A stretch of 39,508 bases of DNA from a virus. The notes beneath the pieces are model-generated. The model did no database searches and was not told the origin of the DNA. It saw only the letters and a program-made list of their open reading frames with translations. The position numbers and the translations under genes were made by a program. Positions 1 to 8,500 of the stretch are shown here, piece after piece. Numbering within the stretch: position 1 is the stretch's first letter; every line of letters starts with the position of its first letter. The DNA lies in IMG/VR virus record IMGVR_UViG_3300020129_000448, positions 1 through 39,508 of that record; one strand, written 5' to 3'.

Positions 1-127
1 ACGGCCGTCTGCGTGTGCTCAATGCTGGCAAATGTCCAGTTCAGCGTTTGCGCGCCCGTTGGCCCAGGTGCCAGAGAGGATGCGCCCTGGCCGTTGCCGT
101 TGCCGCTGCTGCTCGTGCTGATCTGGA
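1..127. repeat. Direct terminal repeat, left copy (assembly overlap of a circular genome)
   Basis: Bases 1-127 are identical to 39382-39508. The length, 127, equals a k-mer size commonly used by de Bruijn assemblers, and a single gene reads in frame from 635 down to 1 and on into 39381-39285. Both facts favour an artificial overlap left when a circular graph was written out as linear, over a biological terminal repeat. The unit genome is then 39,381 bp. Confidence 0.93.
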
Positions 128-635
128 CGCGGTTCGTCTGCGCGCCCATCGCCGGATTGGCGTTGGCCGCGGTGACCACGCCGTCGATGATGGCGTCATT
201 GGTCGTGTTGTTCGGGACGCTCAGCGACGAGTTGGCGCTGACCACCGGCGCGAGCGTGGTGATGTCGGCCCACAGCGTGCCAAGCCCGCCAGAGGTCGGC
301 GTGTTGTTGAACGAAATCGCGTAGGCCGAGCCGTCGTTGGCGTTGCTCTGGAATGAGGCAACAATCGAGTGCGCACCTGAGCCTGGAGCCGCCAGTGCCC
401 ATATCTCGACGGTGCCCGCATTGGCGCCGCGGTTGCCGGTCGTGACGCTGGTGAGGGCCACGCCGTTCCACGTCACCCCGGTCACGTTCCCGACGGACGA
501 CGATGTGGACCAGTACGACATGATGACGAAGAGCGATGTCGCGCTCGCCCCAACCGTGTGTGACCACGTCAGCGTTGTCGCGATCGCGTTGAAGTTCAGC
601 GATGACGAGGTCGCATCAACGCTAGGCGCAGTCAC
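1..635 (-). CDS. Beta-sandwich (lectin/Ig-like) virion protein, N-terminal part; gene continues across the circular join
   Basis: Translation from GTG at 635 runs to base 1 and continues in frame from 39381 to a TGA at 39285, giving 243 residues. The N-terminal half reads as the Ser/Thr/Val-rich sandwich often found on phage tail or head surfaces, with the run LTWSHTVGASATSLFVI, then VTWNGVALTSV and VEIWALAAPGSGAHSIVASF; a Ser/Gly/Asn-rich stretch follows. No signal peptide or membrane segment is seen. It follows the 639-1034 gene in the same frame, separated only by TAG and one codon, with no clear Shine-Dalgarno sequence, so translation probably depends on reinitiation or rare readthrough. 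The family type is a surface or receptor-binding fold; the role as a tail-fibre or decoration protein is inferred from fold and position. Confidence 0.8.
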   Translation of the reverse strand, partial: MTAPSVDATSSSLNFNAIATTLTWSHTVGASATSLFVIMSYWSTSSSVGNVTGVTWNGVALTSVTTGNRGANAGTVEIWALAAPGSGAHSIVASFQSNANDGSAYAISFNNTPTSGGLGTLWADITTLAPVVSANSSLSVPNNTTNDAIIDGVVTAANANPAMGAQTNRVQISTSSSGNGNGQGASSLAPGPTGAQTLNWTFASIEHTQTA

Positions 636-638
636 GAG

Positions 639-1034
639 CTAAGAGAATTGCACACGGGCCGTAAATTGGATGCTGTCGCCGGAGTTGAGGGCCTGCGAGA
701 GGCCGTCGAAGATCGCGTACAGCACGCCACCGGAGGGGGGTGAACCCGAGCCGGCCGCGTCGAAGATGCCGACATTGGTGATGGTCTTCGAGCCCGCGGC
801 GGTGATCGTGCCGACGACCTGGTGGGTGTCGTTGGTGACCGACGTCGTGAACTGGGTGCTGGTGCCGCTCACGCGCGCCTCGGTGGCCGGCGTGGACAGG
901 TCGGTGCTGCCCGCGGCGCCCGCGCCGGCGCCAGTGCCCCAGCCCATGAAATGCGGCTCGGTCTGCGTCGGCGTGGCGCCGAACATCCTGCCGCTAATTA
1001 CTGCTTTGCCCACGCTCGGGACAAGCGACGCCAT
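639..1034 (-). CDS. Small phage tail/fibre-type structural protein
   Basis: This 131-residue protein starts at ATG 1034 behind a good ribosome site (AGAAGGAGGGG). A longer frame extends upstream to 1484, but that part lies antisense-like over two other genes and has an Arg-rich shadow composition, so the ATG is preferred. The protein has the pattern of a widespread small phage structural family: a polar Ser/Thr-rich body (TQFTTSVTNDTHQVVGTITA), then ITNVGIFDAAG, and an ending of the type SGDSIQFTARVQFS. Such proteins usually sit among tail or baseplate genes, which fits the neighbours. Exact function is unknown. Confidence 0.8.
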   Translation of the reverse strand: MASLVPSVGKAVISGRMFGATPTQTEPHFMGWGTGAGAGAAGSTDLSTPATEARVSGTSTQFTTSVTNDTHQVVGTITAAGSKTITNVGIFDAAGSGSPPSGGVLYAIFDGLSQALNSGDSIQFTARVQFS

Positions 1035-1192
1035 AGCCCCTCCTTCTGGTGTTGGTTGTCGAAGCTGGCGATTTCGCCCAGGTCCTCGACCGTGCGGCGC
1101 GGGCAGTCGAGCGCGCACGCGGCGTGCTCCGGACACGCGCGGATAACTCTCGCGCTCAGGCTGCCGGCAACCGGCACGAGGCTGGCGTCCAC
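998..1192 (-). CDS. Small cysteine-containing protein, unknown function
   Basis: Sixty-four residues from GTG 1192. This GTG is the codon immediately after the TGA of the upstream gene and is in the same frame, so expression is likely coupled to it. The middle carries CPEHAACALDCP, three cysteines and a histidine that could bind a metal, followed by an acidic stretch and a basic C-terminus (WRRLSRAWAKQ). The last 37 bases overlap the start of the next gene. The AGGAGG of that next gene lies inside this frame. It probably encodes a real small virion-cluster protein, but no function can be assigned. Confidence 0.55.
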   Translation of the reverse strand: MDASLVPVAGSLSARVIRACPEHAACALDCPRRTVEDLGEIASFDNQHQKEGLWRRLSRAWAKQ

Positions 1193-1582
1193 TCAGGCGT
1201 TGCCCTCGATGGCAACCGTAGACGTCAGCCGCGCGTGCCCGGTGCTCGAGATCGACGCGACCTGGATCGCGACGCGATCGCCCGGCCGCAGGCCGACTTT
1301 GCCAGGGTCGCCGATGGCGTTGGCGAACTCGCCCGTCGAGGTGGCCAGTAGCGTCGGCTTGTTGCCGGCGCTCGCCCAGATGCTGGTGCCATTGACCAGC
1401 ACGTCGACGACGGTGTTGCCGCCGCCCGTACCGGCCGTGGTGGCGTACACCTTGATGCCCGTGATGCGGCCGAAGGACACGCACACGAACTCGGTAAGAA
1501 ACTGGCTGGCGGTCACTGCGGCATTGGAATAGCCAAAGATGGCATTGACCGTATTTTTGGCTTGCGCTCGAGTGCCTGGCAT
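1193..1582 (-). CDS. Beta-rich virion protein (jelly-roll-like), probable decoration or tail component
   Basis: A 129-residue protein with ATG at 1582 and an AGGAGG about 11 bases upstream. The sequence alternates hydrophobic and polar residues (GRITGIKVYATTAGTGG, VVDVLVNGTSIW) and ends with LRPGDRVAIQVASISSTGHA. This pattern is common in small phage surface proteins with a beta-sandwich fold. There is no transmembrane segment. It sits between the zinc-finger gene (1605-2450) and the small Cys protein in the post-capsid cluster. A structural role is inferred from fold and position; it is not an enzyme by any visible motif. Confidence 0.75.
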   Translation of the reverse strand: MPGTRAQAKNTVNAIFGYSNAAVTASQFLTEFVCVSFGRITGIKVYATTAGTGGGNTVVDVLVNGTSIWASAGNKPTLLATSTGEFANAIGDPGKVGLRPGDRVAIQVASISSTGHARLTSTVAIEGNA

Positions 1583-1604
1583 GGCGGGGAAAGCCTCCTA
1601 TGCG

Positions 1605-2450
1605 TTAGTCGTCGGACGATCGAGCAGCCTGCGCGGCGCGCGCCGCGGCGTAGTGCTGGCGACGCCACTCGTTGCGGTGTTCCTTGCGGCGGTCCGTTGA
1701 CGCCGGCTCGGGCTGAGGTTCGGGATCGGGCGTGGGTTCGGGCTGATCGTCGTCATCGTCATCGTCCGGAACGGGATCCGGCACGCGGCCGCCGTACCCG
1801 AGCGCCTGCAGGGTGGCCGCCACGGCCGCGGCGATGGCCTGGGCGTCCACGCCACCACTGGCCACCACGCCCGTCTGGTGCAGCCCAGAGACGATCGCTT
1901 CGCCGAGGGCCTGCTGCTGACGGCGGTCGTTGTGCATGACGTCCTGGTGCTGCTTCAGCGCGCGCTGCGTGGGAAAGTCGTCGCGACCGCAGAACTCGCA
2001 CTCGTCTGGTGCAGCTGGCACCTGGATGTGCTCGAGCTGCGGAAAGCGCACCGGGCGCGCGCCGCGCCAGCAACCCTGTGCTTTCGCCGAGCCGCCGCCC
2101 GGCTGACCGCGGTGCGTCACGTGGTCCCGGCCCTGCCCGACGTGCTGCTCGCAAGTCGGCACCAGGGGTGGGCGCAGGTGATAGCCCAGGTTGATCACCT
2201 GCTCGACGCTCAACTCGTGCGCGCCGCCGGCCTGGAACAGTGGCTCGAACGGGTTGGCCATGTAGTACACGTTCGAGCCGAACTGGCCGTAGTCGCCCAG
2301 CACCTGCACGCCACGGTTGATTTTCTTCATGAGCTCCATGGCCGAGCTGTCACACGCGGCCACCTCGCCATTCGGAAAGCGGCAGTAGACCAGTCCTTCA
2401 TCGGCAATGACCGCGTTGGGTGCATCCGGTGTCAGCGTTTCGGTAGCCAT
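1605..2450 (-). CDS. C2H2 zinc-finger protein with acidic tail, unknown function
   Basis: A 281-residue protein starting at ATG 2450, which overlaps the end of the preceding gene by 19 bases. Residues 151-173 form a C2H2-type finger (C151, C154, H168, H173) inside CEFCGRDDFPTQRALKQHQ. Residues around 228-235 are a run of seven aspartates followed by Pro/Glu repeats, and the C-terminus is Arg/Ala-rich. Further Cys and His residues occur at about 100-127. A zinc finger between capsid and tail genes is unusual: it may bind packaged DNA, or it may be a purely structural zinc site. The homology of the N-terminal 90 residues is not recognised. Confidence 0.75.
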   Translation of the reverse strand: MATETLTPDAPNAVIADEGLVYCRFPNGEVAACDSSAMELMKKINRGVQVLGDYGQFGSNVYYMANPFEPLFQAGGAHELSVEQVINLGYHLRPPLVPTCEQHVGQGRDHVTHRGQPGGGSAKAQGCWRGARPVRFPQLEHIQVPAAPDECEFCGRDDFPTQRALKQHQDVMHNDRRQQQALGEAIVSGLHQTGVVASGGVDAQAIAAAVAATLQALGYGGRVPDPVPDDDDDDDQPEPTPDPEPQPEPASTDRRKEHRNEWRRQHYAAARAAQAARSSDD

Positions 2451-2887
2451 ACGGGCTCAGGGTCCCCTTTCTCGTGCAGGTACGCGGTCGGGATCGCGGG
2501 TCGATGAAAGATCGCGGCGTACTCCCAGTCGACCTCGTCGGTCAGCAGGTGCGCCGCTTTTGGGCCAAAGGTTGGGAGCGTGCTGACCCGCCACAAGCTG
2601 TCGTCGGGGGGTGGCGGCGCCGAGGCCTGACCGGGCACGCGCCGCCGTGTGGGCGGCTTTTTGCCGAAGCCTTTGATCGGTACCACCGGCAGCGGTCCAC
2701 GCGGCGGACGGTCCGACAGACGCACGAACGTCCAGCCCTGCTCGCCCAGGCGACGGATCATGCGCTCGAGCGACCACTGCAGGCGCTGCTGGATCAGGTC
2801 GGGCTGCGCGCGCGCGGGCAGTCGCACGTGAAACCTGACCGTGTGGGCCTGCTGCTCCGTATCAGGCTTGACGATGATGTTGGTCAC
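2432..2887 (-). CDS. Hypothetical protein in the head-tail gene cluster
   Basis: The chosen start is GTG 2887, one base after the stop of the upstream gene, giving 151 residues. An ATG at 2932 is also in frame, but the extra 15 codons only overlap coding sequence of the upstream gene. Residues up to about 60 look like a mixed alpha/beta domain (HTVRFHVRLPARAQPDLIQQ, then an amphipathic helix LERMIRRLGEQGW). The middle is basic and proline-rich (KGFGKKPPTRRRVPG, then APPPPDD), followed by a second folded stretch ending in PVWLPKR. Its position just after the capsid genes would suit a connector or completion protein, but no family is recognised. Confidence 0.65.
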   Translation of the reverse strand: MTNIIVKPDTEQQAHTVRFHVRLPARAQPDLIQQRLQWSLERMIRRLGEQGWTFVRLSDRPPRGPLPVVPIKGFGKKPPTRRRVPGQASAPPPPDDSLWRVSTLPTFGPKAAHLLTDEVDWEYAAIFHRPAIPTAYLHEKGDPEPVWLPKR

Positions 2888-2888
2888 T

Positions 2889-3167
2889 TCACGAAAACAC
2901 GACGTTGAACCCGCCGGCGGAGCCGGGCACACACCACATCCCGGTCTTGGCCGGCAAGTCGACGACCAGGATGGTGCCGACGACAGGTGCCGCCGGCGAC
3001 ACGTAGATGATGTTTCCGGACGCCGCGGCGGGATTGTCGTAGACGGTGATGCTGCCCGTCACGGTGGCCGTGACCACGATTTTGGCCAGTCGCCCGGCGC
3101 GCGCCTTGATCACGCCGGCCACGGTGGTGAACACGGCGTAATTGGCGCCCTGGAACGTCTCGTTCAC
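2889..3167 (-). CDS. Small beta-sandwich head protein, probable capsid decoration protein
   Basis: A 92-residue protein that begins at GTG 3167, seven bases after the major capsid stop. It reads IKARAGRLAKIVVTATVTGS, then ITVYDNPAAASGNIIYVSP, then TILVVDLPAKTGMWCVPGSA. This compact all-beta pattern is typical of small proteins encoded directly downstream of phage coat genes. The position and composition suggest a capsid-surface decoration or stabilising protein. No enzymatic motif or membrane segment is visible. Confidence 0.75.
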   Translation of the reverse strand: MNETFQGANYAVFTTVAGVIKARAGRLAKIVVTATVTGSITVYDNPAAASGNIIYVSPAAPVVGTILVVDLPAKTGMWCVPGSAGGFNVVFS

Positions 3168-3174
3168 GGGACGT

Positions 3175-4056
3175 TCACTTCACGCAGGACAGTTTCACGC
3201 CCCACAAGCTCGAGTTCGTCGTGGCAGCCGCAGCCTCGTCTGCTTCCAATCGCTCGAACATGCCGTAGATGCAATCCATCGTCACCACCCAGCTCAAGTC
3301 GAGCGGGCTGTACCAGGTATGCGTCGTCGGCTGGCGCTGGATGGCCTTGAAGAAGTGAGTTTTGCTCCAGTACGCGCCTGAGGCGGCCGGGGCCGAACCA
3401 GCCAGCAACTGCGACTCGTAGACGTCGGCGCCGTACATGCGGCCGACCTTCGCCTCCTCGACCGCGGTGCCATCCTGGGCGTCGCCGATGTACAGCTGGT
3501 TGGTGAACTTCTCCAGTTTCAGGAAGCCCGAGTACGTGGCTGGCGGGACGCAGATGTACCACGGGCGCGGGGCGGCGCTGTTGCGCAGCGTGGTGCGCGC
3601 GGCGATCAGGTTGTCGTCGGTCAGCTCCGCGCTCGAGGTGCCGACGCTGTTGGCCAGCGCGGCGAACAGGCCGGCCGCGTCGACGTCCATCTGACGGGCC
3701 AGGGCGTACGCGCCGGCGACGGTCGTCTCGGAGCGGATGTCGTAGCGCGACTGGATCTCGGCGATGTCCTCGATCATCTGGGCGATCGCGCGGTGACCGT
3801 TGGTCATCGGCAGCACGAACTGCTGCTGCGTCTCGGTGATGGCCTGCGGCACGAGGGGCGAGCCGGCCGCCTTGGCGTTGGCGGTCAGGTTGTGCCTGCT
3901 CGGCAGGTTGATGGTGTTGGCGTGGTTATCGACCAGCGCCGACTTATCGTCGAAGAGTGCCGCGACTACGACGTCGTACTGGATGGCCCGATTCAGCTCG
4001 GGCGACCAGACCTGGTCGATGAACGTCGCGGCTGTCGTAATCGTGACGTCAGCCAA
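3175..4056 (-). CDS. Major capsid protein
   Basis: The 293-residue coat protein starts at TTG 4056, supported by GGAGGG nine bases upstream and by the absence of a usable ATG. It lies directly after the scaffold gene. It has the layout of HK97-fold coat proteins of podoviruses: a short N-terminal arm (TFIDQVWSPELNRAIQYDVV), a polar loop around the ITETQQQFVLPM segment, a long spine-like helix region with QMIEDIAEIQSRYDIRSE, and a domain ending VVTMDCIYGMFERLE. It should polymerise into the procapsid around the scaffold. The assignment rests on pattern, length and gene order (scaffold, coat, decoration) and is not a residue-level match. Confidence 0.85.
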   Translation of the reverse strand: MADVTITTAATFIDQVWSPELNRAIQYDVVVAALFDDKSALVDNHANTINLPSRHNLTANAKAAGSPLVPQAITETQQQFVLPMTNGHRAIAQMIEDIAEIQSRYDIRSETTVAGAYALARQMDVDAAGLFAALANSVGTSSAELTDDNLIAARTTLRNSAAPRPWYICVPPATYSGFLKLEKFTNQLYIGDAQDGTAVEEAKVGRMYGADVYESQLLAGSAPAASGAYWSKTHFFKAIQRQPTTHTWYSPLDLSWVVTMDCIYGMFERLEADEAAAATTNSSLWGVKLSCVK

Positions 4057-4087
4057 GGTATGAGGCCCTCCGGGGCCATGTGCCTAT

Positions 4088-4954
4088 CTAGCTGCGACTG
4101 CGCGCGGCGTCGGCGGCGAGCTGAGCGGTGATCGCGTCGATCTGCGACGGGCTCAGTTTGCGCGCGTCCTTCGGCGACAAGGTCGCGTATTCCTCGATCG
4201 AGATGTTGCCCTCTGAGTGGGTTGCACCATTGGCCCGTTCGGGTGTCGCGCGTGAACCGACCAGCCGACCCCGCAGACCCTGCAATTCGGCCTCGAGCCG
4301 AGCCACCTGGTCGTCGCGGGCCTTCTTGCCCAGCTCATACGCGCGTTTGGCGAGCTCGGCCGCGGACGGCGCGGTGTGCAACGTCTGGTAGCCGGCATCG
4401 TCGACGCCGTCCAGGTCGCGCAGCGTGCCGAACTCGGTCGCCATTTCGGCCAGGACCTGCTGCCGCGTGGTCTGCTGCAGCGCCTGGGCCTGACGGTTGC
4501 CGTGGTACATCTGCAGGATGCCCTGGCGAGCACGATCCTGCGTGGCATAGTCGGCGCTGTTGAGGTCGTTGAAAAGCGCCTCAACTCGTGCATTGGCCTC
4601 GCGTTGGGTTTGCTCGGCCTGGTCGTGCTGCGCGCGTTGCTGCTGCTCCCGTTCAATGGTTGCCCGACCCTCTGCCAGACCCCGCTGGTAGGCATCCTCG
4701 GCTGCTCGTCGGCGGGCCCCCCGTGTCTCACCCGCTTCGGGTGAGGTTTCGGGTCCGGCGCTCTCGGGCGGTGGCTCGGGGATGGTGGCTTCGTCGTCAG
4801 GTTCCGGTGCGTCCTCGGCGGGCGGTGCGGGCGAGGTTTCAGGTGGCCTCAGGCTCTCGGGGTAGATCGACTGATCGGGGCCGAGGGCAATCTGGACCTG
4901 AGTGTCGCCGTCCGGGCTCGTCGGTGCAGGTGCGCCTGATGAAGCCTCTGGCAT
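4088..4954 (-). CDS. Capsid scaffolding protein
   Basis: A 288-residue, highly charged protein directly upstream of the coat gene. Residues 1-85 are acidic and proline-rich with no predicted fold. About 85-245 are a long Gln/Glu/Arg helical region likely to form coiled coils (TIEREQQQRAQHDQAEQTQR). The C-terminus (ISIEEYATLSPKDARKLSPS to the end) is a short charged helical tail that in such proteins often contacts the coat. Composition, position and size all match phage scaffolds, which guide procapsid assembly and then leave. No protease domain is visible in it. Confidence 0.88.
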   Translation of the reverse strand: MPEASSGAPAPTSPDGDTQVQIALGPDQSIYPESLRPPETSPAPPAEDAPEPDDEATIPEPPPESAGPETSPEAGETRGARRRAAEDAYQRGLAEGRATIEREQQQRAQHDQAEQTQREANARVEALFNDLNSADYATQDRARQGILQMYHGNRQAQALQQTTRQQVLAEMATEFGTLRDLDGVDDAGYQTLHTAPSAAELAKRAYELGKKARDDQVARLEAELQGLRGRLVGSRATPERANGATHSEGNISIEEYATLSPKDARKLSPSQIDAITAQLAADAARSRS

Positions 4955-5108
4955 GTATCAACTCAGACAGTCGCTACTGTACTCCAGCCTCGGATTTAGC
5001 AGAAGCACAACCCCGGCCGTCTATAGTGCGGGCCATCATAGAAAAGCCCCCGCGTCGCGGTATGCAAACAGCGCGACCGGGAGCTCGGCACCACGGAGGT
5101 TACCCGCG
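4955..5108. promoter_or_regulatory. Divergent intergenic region between scaffold gene and plus-strand membrane genes
   Basis: This 154-bp gap lies between a leftward gene (scaffold, ATG 4954) and a rightward gene (ATG 5109). It holds a perfect inverted repeat, ACAGT-CGCT-ACTGT (4967-4980), only 13 bases upstream of the scaffold start, and a good -10-like hexamer TATAGT on the plus strand at 5022-5027, though no convincing -35 stands at the right distance. A GC hairpin CCGCG-T-CGCGG lies at about 5049-5059. A rightward promoter for the two membrane genes is expected here; the -10 is a candidate only. Confidence 0.4.
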
Positions 5109-5366
5109 ATGCAATCTCAGTCTAAGTCCTGGATGCCCCTGGCAATCGCTATCGTCATCGCCGCGGCGATCATCGTAGCGGGCGCGCTGATCTCGGACAG
5201 TATCAATCAGGCCAGCGTGCGAAATGCGCAGAACCTGGCGGCGACGTCGTCAGCGATTACGAGCAGCAATGCGCTGGCCGCCCAGGACGTTCAGTCAGCG
5301 ATTCAGCAATCGGACCGGAACGCGCAGCACCGCGCACTCGTGCAGTCGATCCTGAATGGCAAGTAG
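5109..5366 (+). CDS. Small single-span membrane protein (possible lysis or membrane-anchored helper)
   Basis: Eighty-five residues from ATG 5109, behind GGAGG at nine bases; an upstream extension to 4902 covers the antisense of the scaffold gene and is rejected. Residues 9-31 are a single hydrophobic helix (WMPLAIAIVIAAAIIVAGAL), followed by a Ser/Ala/Gln-rich, probably helical extracytoplasmic or cytoplasmic tail. It lies 11 bases before a two-helix membrane protein on the same strand, an arrangement seen in holin/antiholin or holin/spanin-like pairs. The tail lacks the proline-rich lipobox form of an outer-membrane spanin. The lysis role is inferred from topology only. Confidence 0.75.
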   Translation: MQSQSKSWMPLAIAIVIAAAIIVAGALISDSINQASVRNAQNLAATSSAITSSNALAAQDVQSAIQQSDRNAQHRALVQSILNGK

Positions 5367-5377
5367 GACGAGTTCCG

Positions 5378-5593
5378 ATGCAATCTCCAGGCCTCCTCGA
5401 GCGCGCCCTTGGATTTGTGGGAGCCATCGCCGGCGTGTTGGCATTTGTCGCCTTGACGGCCAACATCACCAGCACCAACAACCTGGCGCTTGGTGCCATC
5501 AGCGCACTCATCGCGTTCCTCGCTTATCTGCTCATGCGGCGATTGACGAAGGAGCGCGAAGCGAAAGTTGACCCTACCCCGCCGCCGCGGTGA
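5378..5593 (+). CDS. Two-helix membrane protein, holin-like
   Basis: Seventy-one residues from ATG 5378, with AGGACGAG upstream. Two hydrophobic helices are visible, about residues 11-30 (LGFVGAIAGVLAFVALTANI) and 36-53 (LALGAISALIAFLAYLLM). They are joined by a short polar turn (TSTNN) and followed by a charged tail (RRLTKEREAK). Size, topology and charge are those of class II holins. The last 20 bases overlap, antisense, the 3' end of the giant virion gene on the minus strand. Its only close partner is the preceding single-span gene. Other membrane proteins in the genome (31859-32020, 24487-24664) could equally be the true holin. Confidence 0.7.
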   Translation: MQSPGLLERALGFVGAIAGVLAFVALTANITSTNNLALGAISALIAFLAYLLMRRLTKEREAKVDPTPPPR

Positions 5594-8500
5594 GGGCCTG
5601 GAGCCGCTGAAGTCCCGTCGGCTGTTGGGTACCCAGTAGCGACTGCATAAGCGCCTGGTGGTGCAATTGCTGCTGCAACAGGAGCTGGTTGTTCATCACG
5701 TCTGGGCCGTAACCCACCACCGGCGCGAGCACCCCGGTCGCTTGCATCCGTGACTGGCCTGCACCAGGTCCCGAGGCAATATCGCGCAGCAGCATTCTGT
5801 CCGCAGCCGCAGAGGCCGCCGTGTTGATGTTCTCGAGCGCTGTGCGCTGTGCGTACGCAGGCATCTGCTGAAAACCTGGGGAGCTCACCAGGGCGCCGGC
5901 GGTTTGCTGGAGCACCTGGCCGCGGTATTGCTCGTAGGTGCGCTGCTCTTGCGGAGTCAGACGCACCTCATTTGTTGGGCCATACGGGATCGTTTGCGGC
6001 GTCGGAGATGGGGCGACACCGGCGGCCTGCATCGCCTGCAGCAGTTCGGTCGGCTGCCCAGCCGCCGTGCGGACCGGGAGTAACTCTCCGAGTCCTTGCA
6101 ACGGGTTGCCGATGGGTCGCCCGAGCACATCCAGGCGCGCGGGCAAGCCTTGACGTAGGCCTGGGATGTTCTGCGCCACATTCTCGAGCACGCTCTGCGG
6201 CAACTCCTGCGGCGTTCGTGGAGTGAGCACCTGACGTTGGGTCGGGTCACTCATCTGCGCCACCGAACGCACCAACCCTGACGCTGGGACGGTGGCGCCG
6301 AGCACGCTCGAGGCGACGTCACCCGCGGCGGTCAGGCCGACACCCGTCACGCTATTGGACTGCAGGGCGTCATACAGGTTGGCGAAGGTGCGCATGGGTG
6401 TCGCCGAGGCGAGCTGTTGACCGACTTCGGAGACGAGCTGCGCGGCGGCCGCGACGCGTGGGTCCTGGACGCCATACGCGTCGGGACCGGCGGCTTGCTG
6501 GCGGGCCGTGGCGACGTTGTAGGCCTGCACCGCATCCGCGTAGGCACCAGCGGTCATCATCGGCCCGCGCAGTGCTGGCGGCAGCTTCTCCCAACTGTGG
6601 TACGCCCCGTCGGGTCCGAGGAAACTGTTCGGCTGGTTGCCGTTGGCAATCCATACCTTCCGCTCGCCAGGATCGCTCGGACCATTGCCGGTGATGGCGC
6701 CGCCGACGGCCTTGTTGGCCAGCCACATGCTCAGCGCGGTGCCGATCAAGTTGTTGGCCAGCCGCTCGCCGATCGGCCCAACCGCACTCCCGGCTGGCGT
6801 GACGTCGAGCGCACCGCGCAACCCGGTTTGCTGCAGCGCGGCGTACGGGCCGCGACCCGTGAGTCCGCGCGCGACATCGGCGGCCGTGCCGGCCAGGCCG
6901 AGCGGGGTGGATTCCACCATGCGGCTGGCCAGAGCCATGCCCATGCGATACACCGGGAACAGCGCGTCGCCGATCGGTCCGGCCGCGTTGACGAAACGAC
7001 CGAACGCACCCGTTAGCTGTCCCAAATCGCCACGCGCCGCGGTGCGGTCGCCCATTGCCTGCGCACGCGCGGCAACCACGGGGTCCGGATTCTGAACGTT
7101 GTTGTGGAACTCCTGGAACCACGACGGACCGTGCAGTCCCTGCGCTGAGGCAGTCTCGCCGGCCGCTGCGCCGACCTCCATGCTGCGGATCAACTCTGAG
7201 GTCGCGTTCTGGAAGGCGCCATGCAGCGCGCCCATGCCCTCGATCAGGTTGGCGACGACCCGAGGAGCCCCGGGACCAGCTCGAGCCGATAGTGACGTCG
7301 GGCGACTCAGCGAGTCGGTCAGGCCCTGGAGAAAGTTGCCGGTCCAGTTGACGATGCCGGACTGCGCCCCGAGTACGCGGCCCTGGATACGTCCTGGCTG
7401 GAAGCTCCCCAGATCGCGGGCGATACCAGTAATCCCCGACAACGCGGGCGTGAGCGTCGAATTGAAGGCGACATCAGCCATCGTGTTGAGTCCGCCGATG
7501 ACCCCGCCGCGATAGGCGCCACGGAGCCAGTCGCCGATGCTGGGCGCGCCCGCGCCCGCGGTTGCACCACGTGGTGGGCCAGCGCCGACTGCACCCAGGT
7601 TGACTTGGCCCGACTCGCCGCGCAGGAGTTCACCGAGCTGGCCGGGCTCGGCGAGGCGACCTGCGCCGTAGCCGGCACCCAGGCCGATCGCACCAAACAA
7701 CGCCGCGCGCTGGAGCCGCTCCTGGGGTGTCGCGTTCTCGTCGGCCGTCTGATAGCCGGTGACGGCGCCCCCAGCCCCGCCAGCGAGGGACGTCGCGAAC
7801 TGCGGGCTGACCTGGCCACCCTGGCGTCCGCTGATCGCGTTGCGGATCTTGTCCAGCGACTCGGGGAAGATGACGGTGGCCTGGTGCTCAATCGGCTTGC
7901 CGGTCAGATCCGGCATCGGTACGCGCCCACCACCCGCATAGTTGAGGCCGTCATACCCAGCATCAGACAGCGCGCGGTTGACTTGGCCCCTGCTCATCCC
8001 GCCCTCGGCTGGCGAGCTCAGGTACTGATACAGGTCATCGCCCGTTGGCGGCTTCGCCCAGTTGTCTGATGCGGCCACAAACCGATCCATGGCTTGCTGC
8101 CCCTCCACGGGCAGCGCCTGGCGGATAGCATCCGTATCCGCAGCGCTCAAGGGCGCGTCTACATCGAACATCTGCAGGCCCTGCGGCACGTCGACCGCGC
8201 GCATGTTCGGACCGGCACGACCGGGTAAGGCCTCGTCGATGAGCGCGTTCATGTTCTCCTTGGGCACTTGCAACGTGCTCAGCAATTCACCCAGCCGCCC
8301 GGTCGCTGCATCCGGAGTCATCCCTCGCAAATCCGCCGTCACGACGCGTGAAATTTGTGGATCCAATCCAAGATTCGATTCCAGCGTGCGACGGACGCGG
8401 TCGACATCTGCCAACGTCAACGACGCTTGGCGTGCTTGCGCATAACCTGGCCGTAGGACTGCGCCGCGCTCCACACCGCCACCGGGCATGCCTGGGGCCA

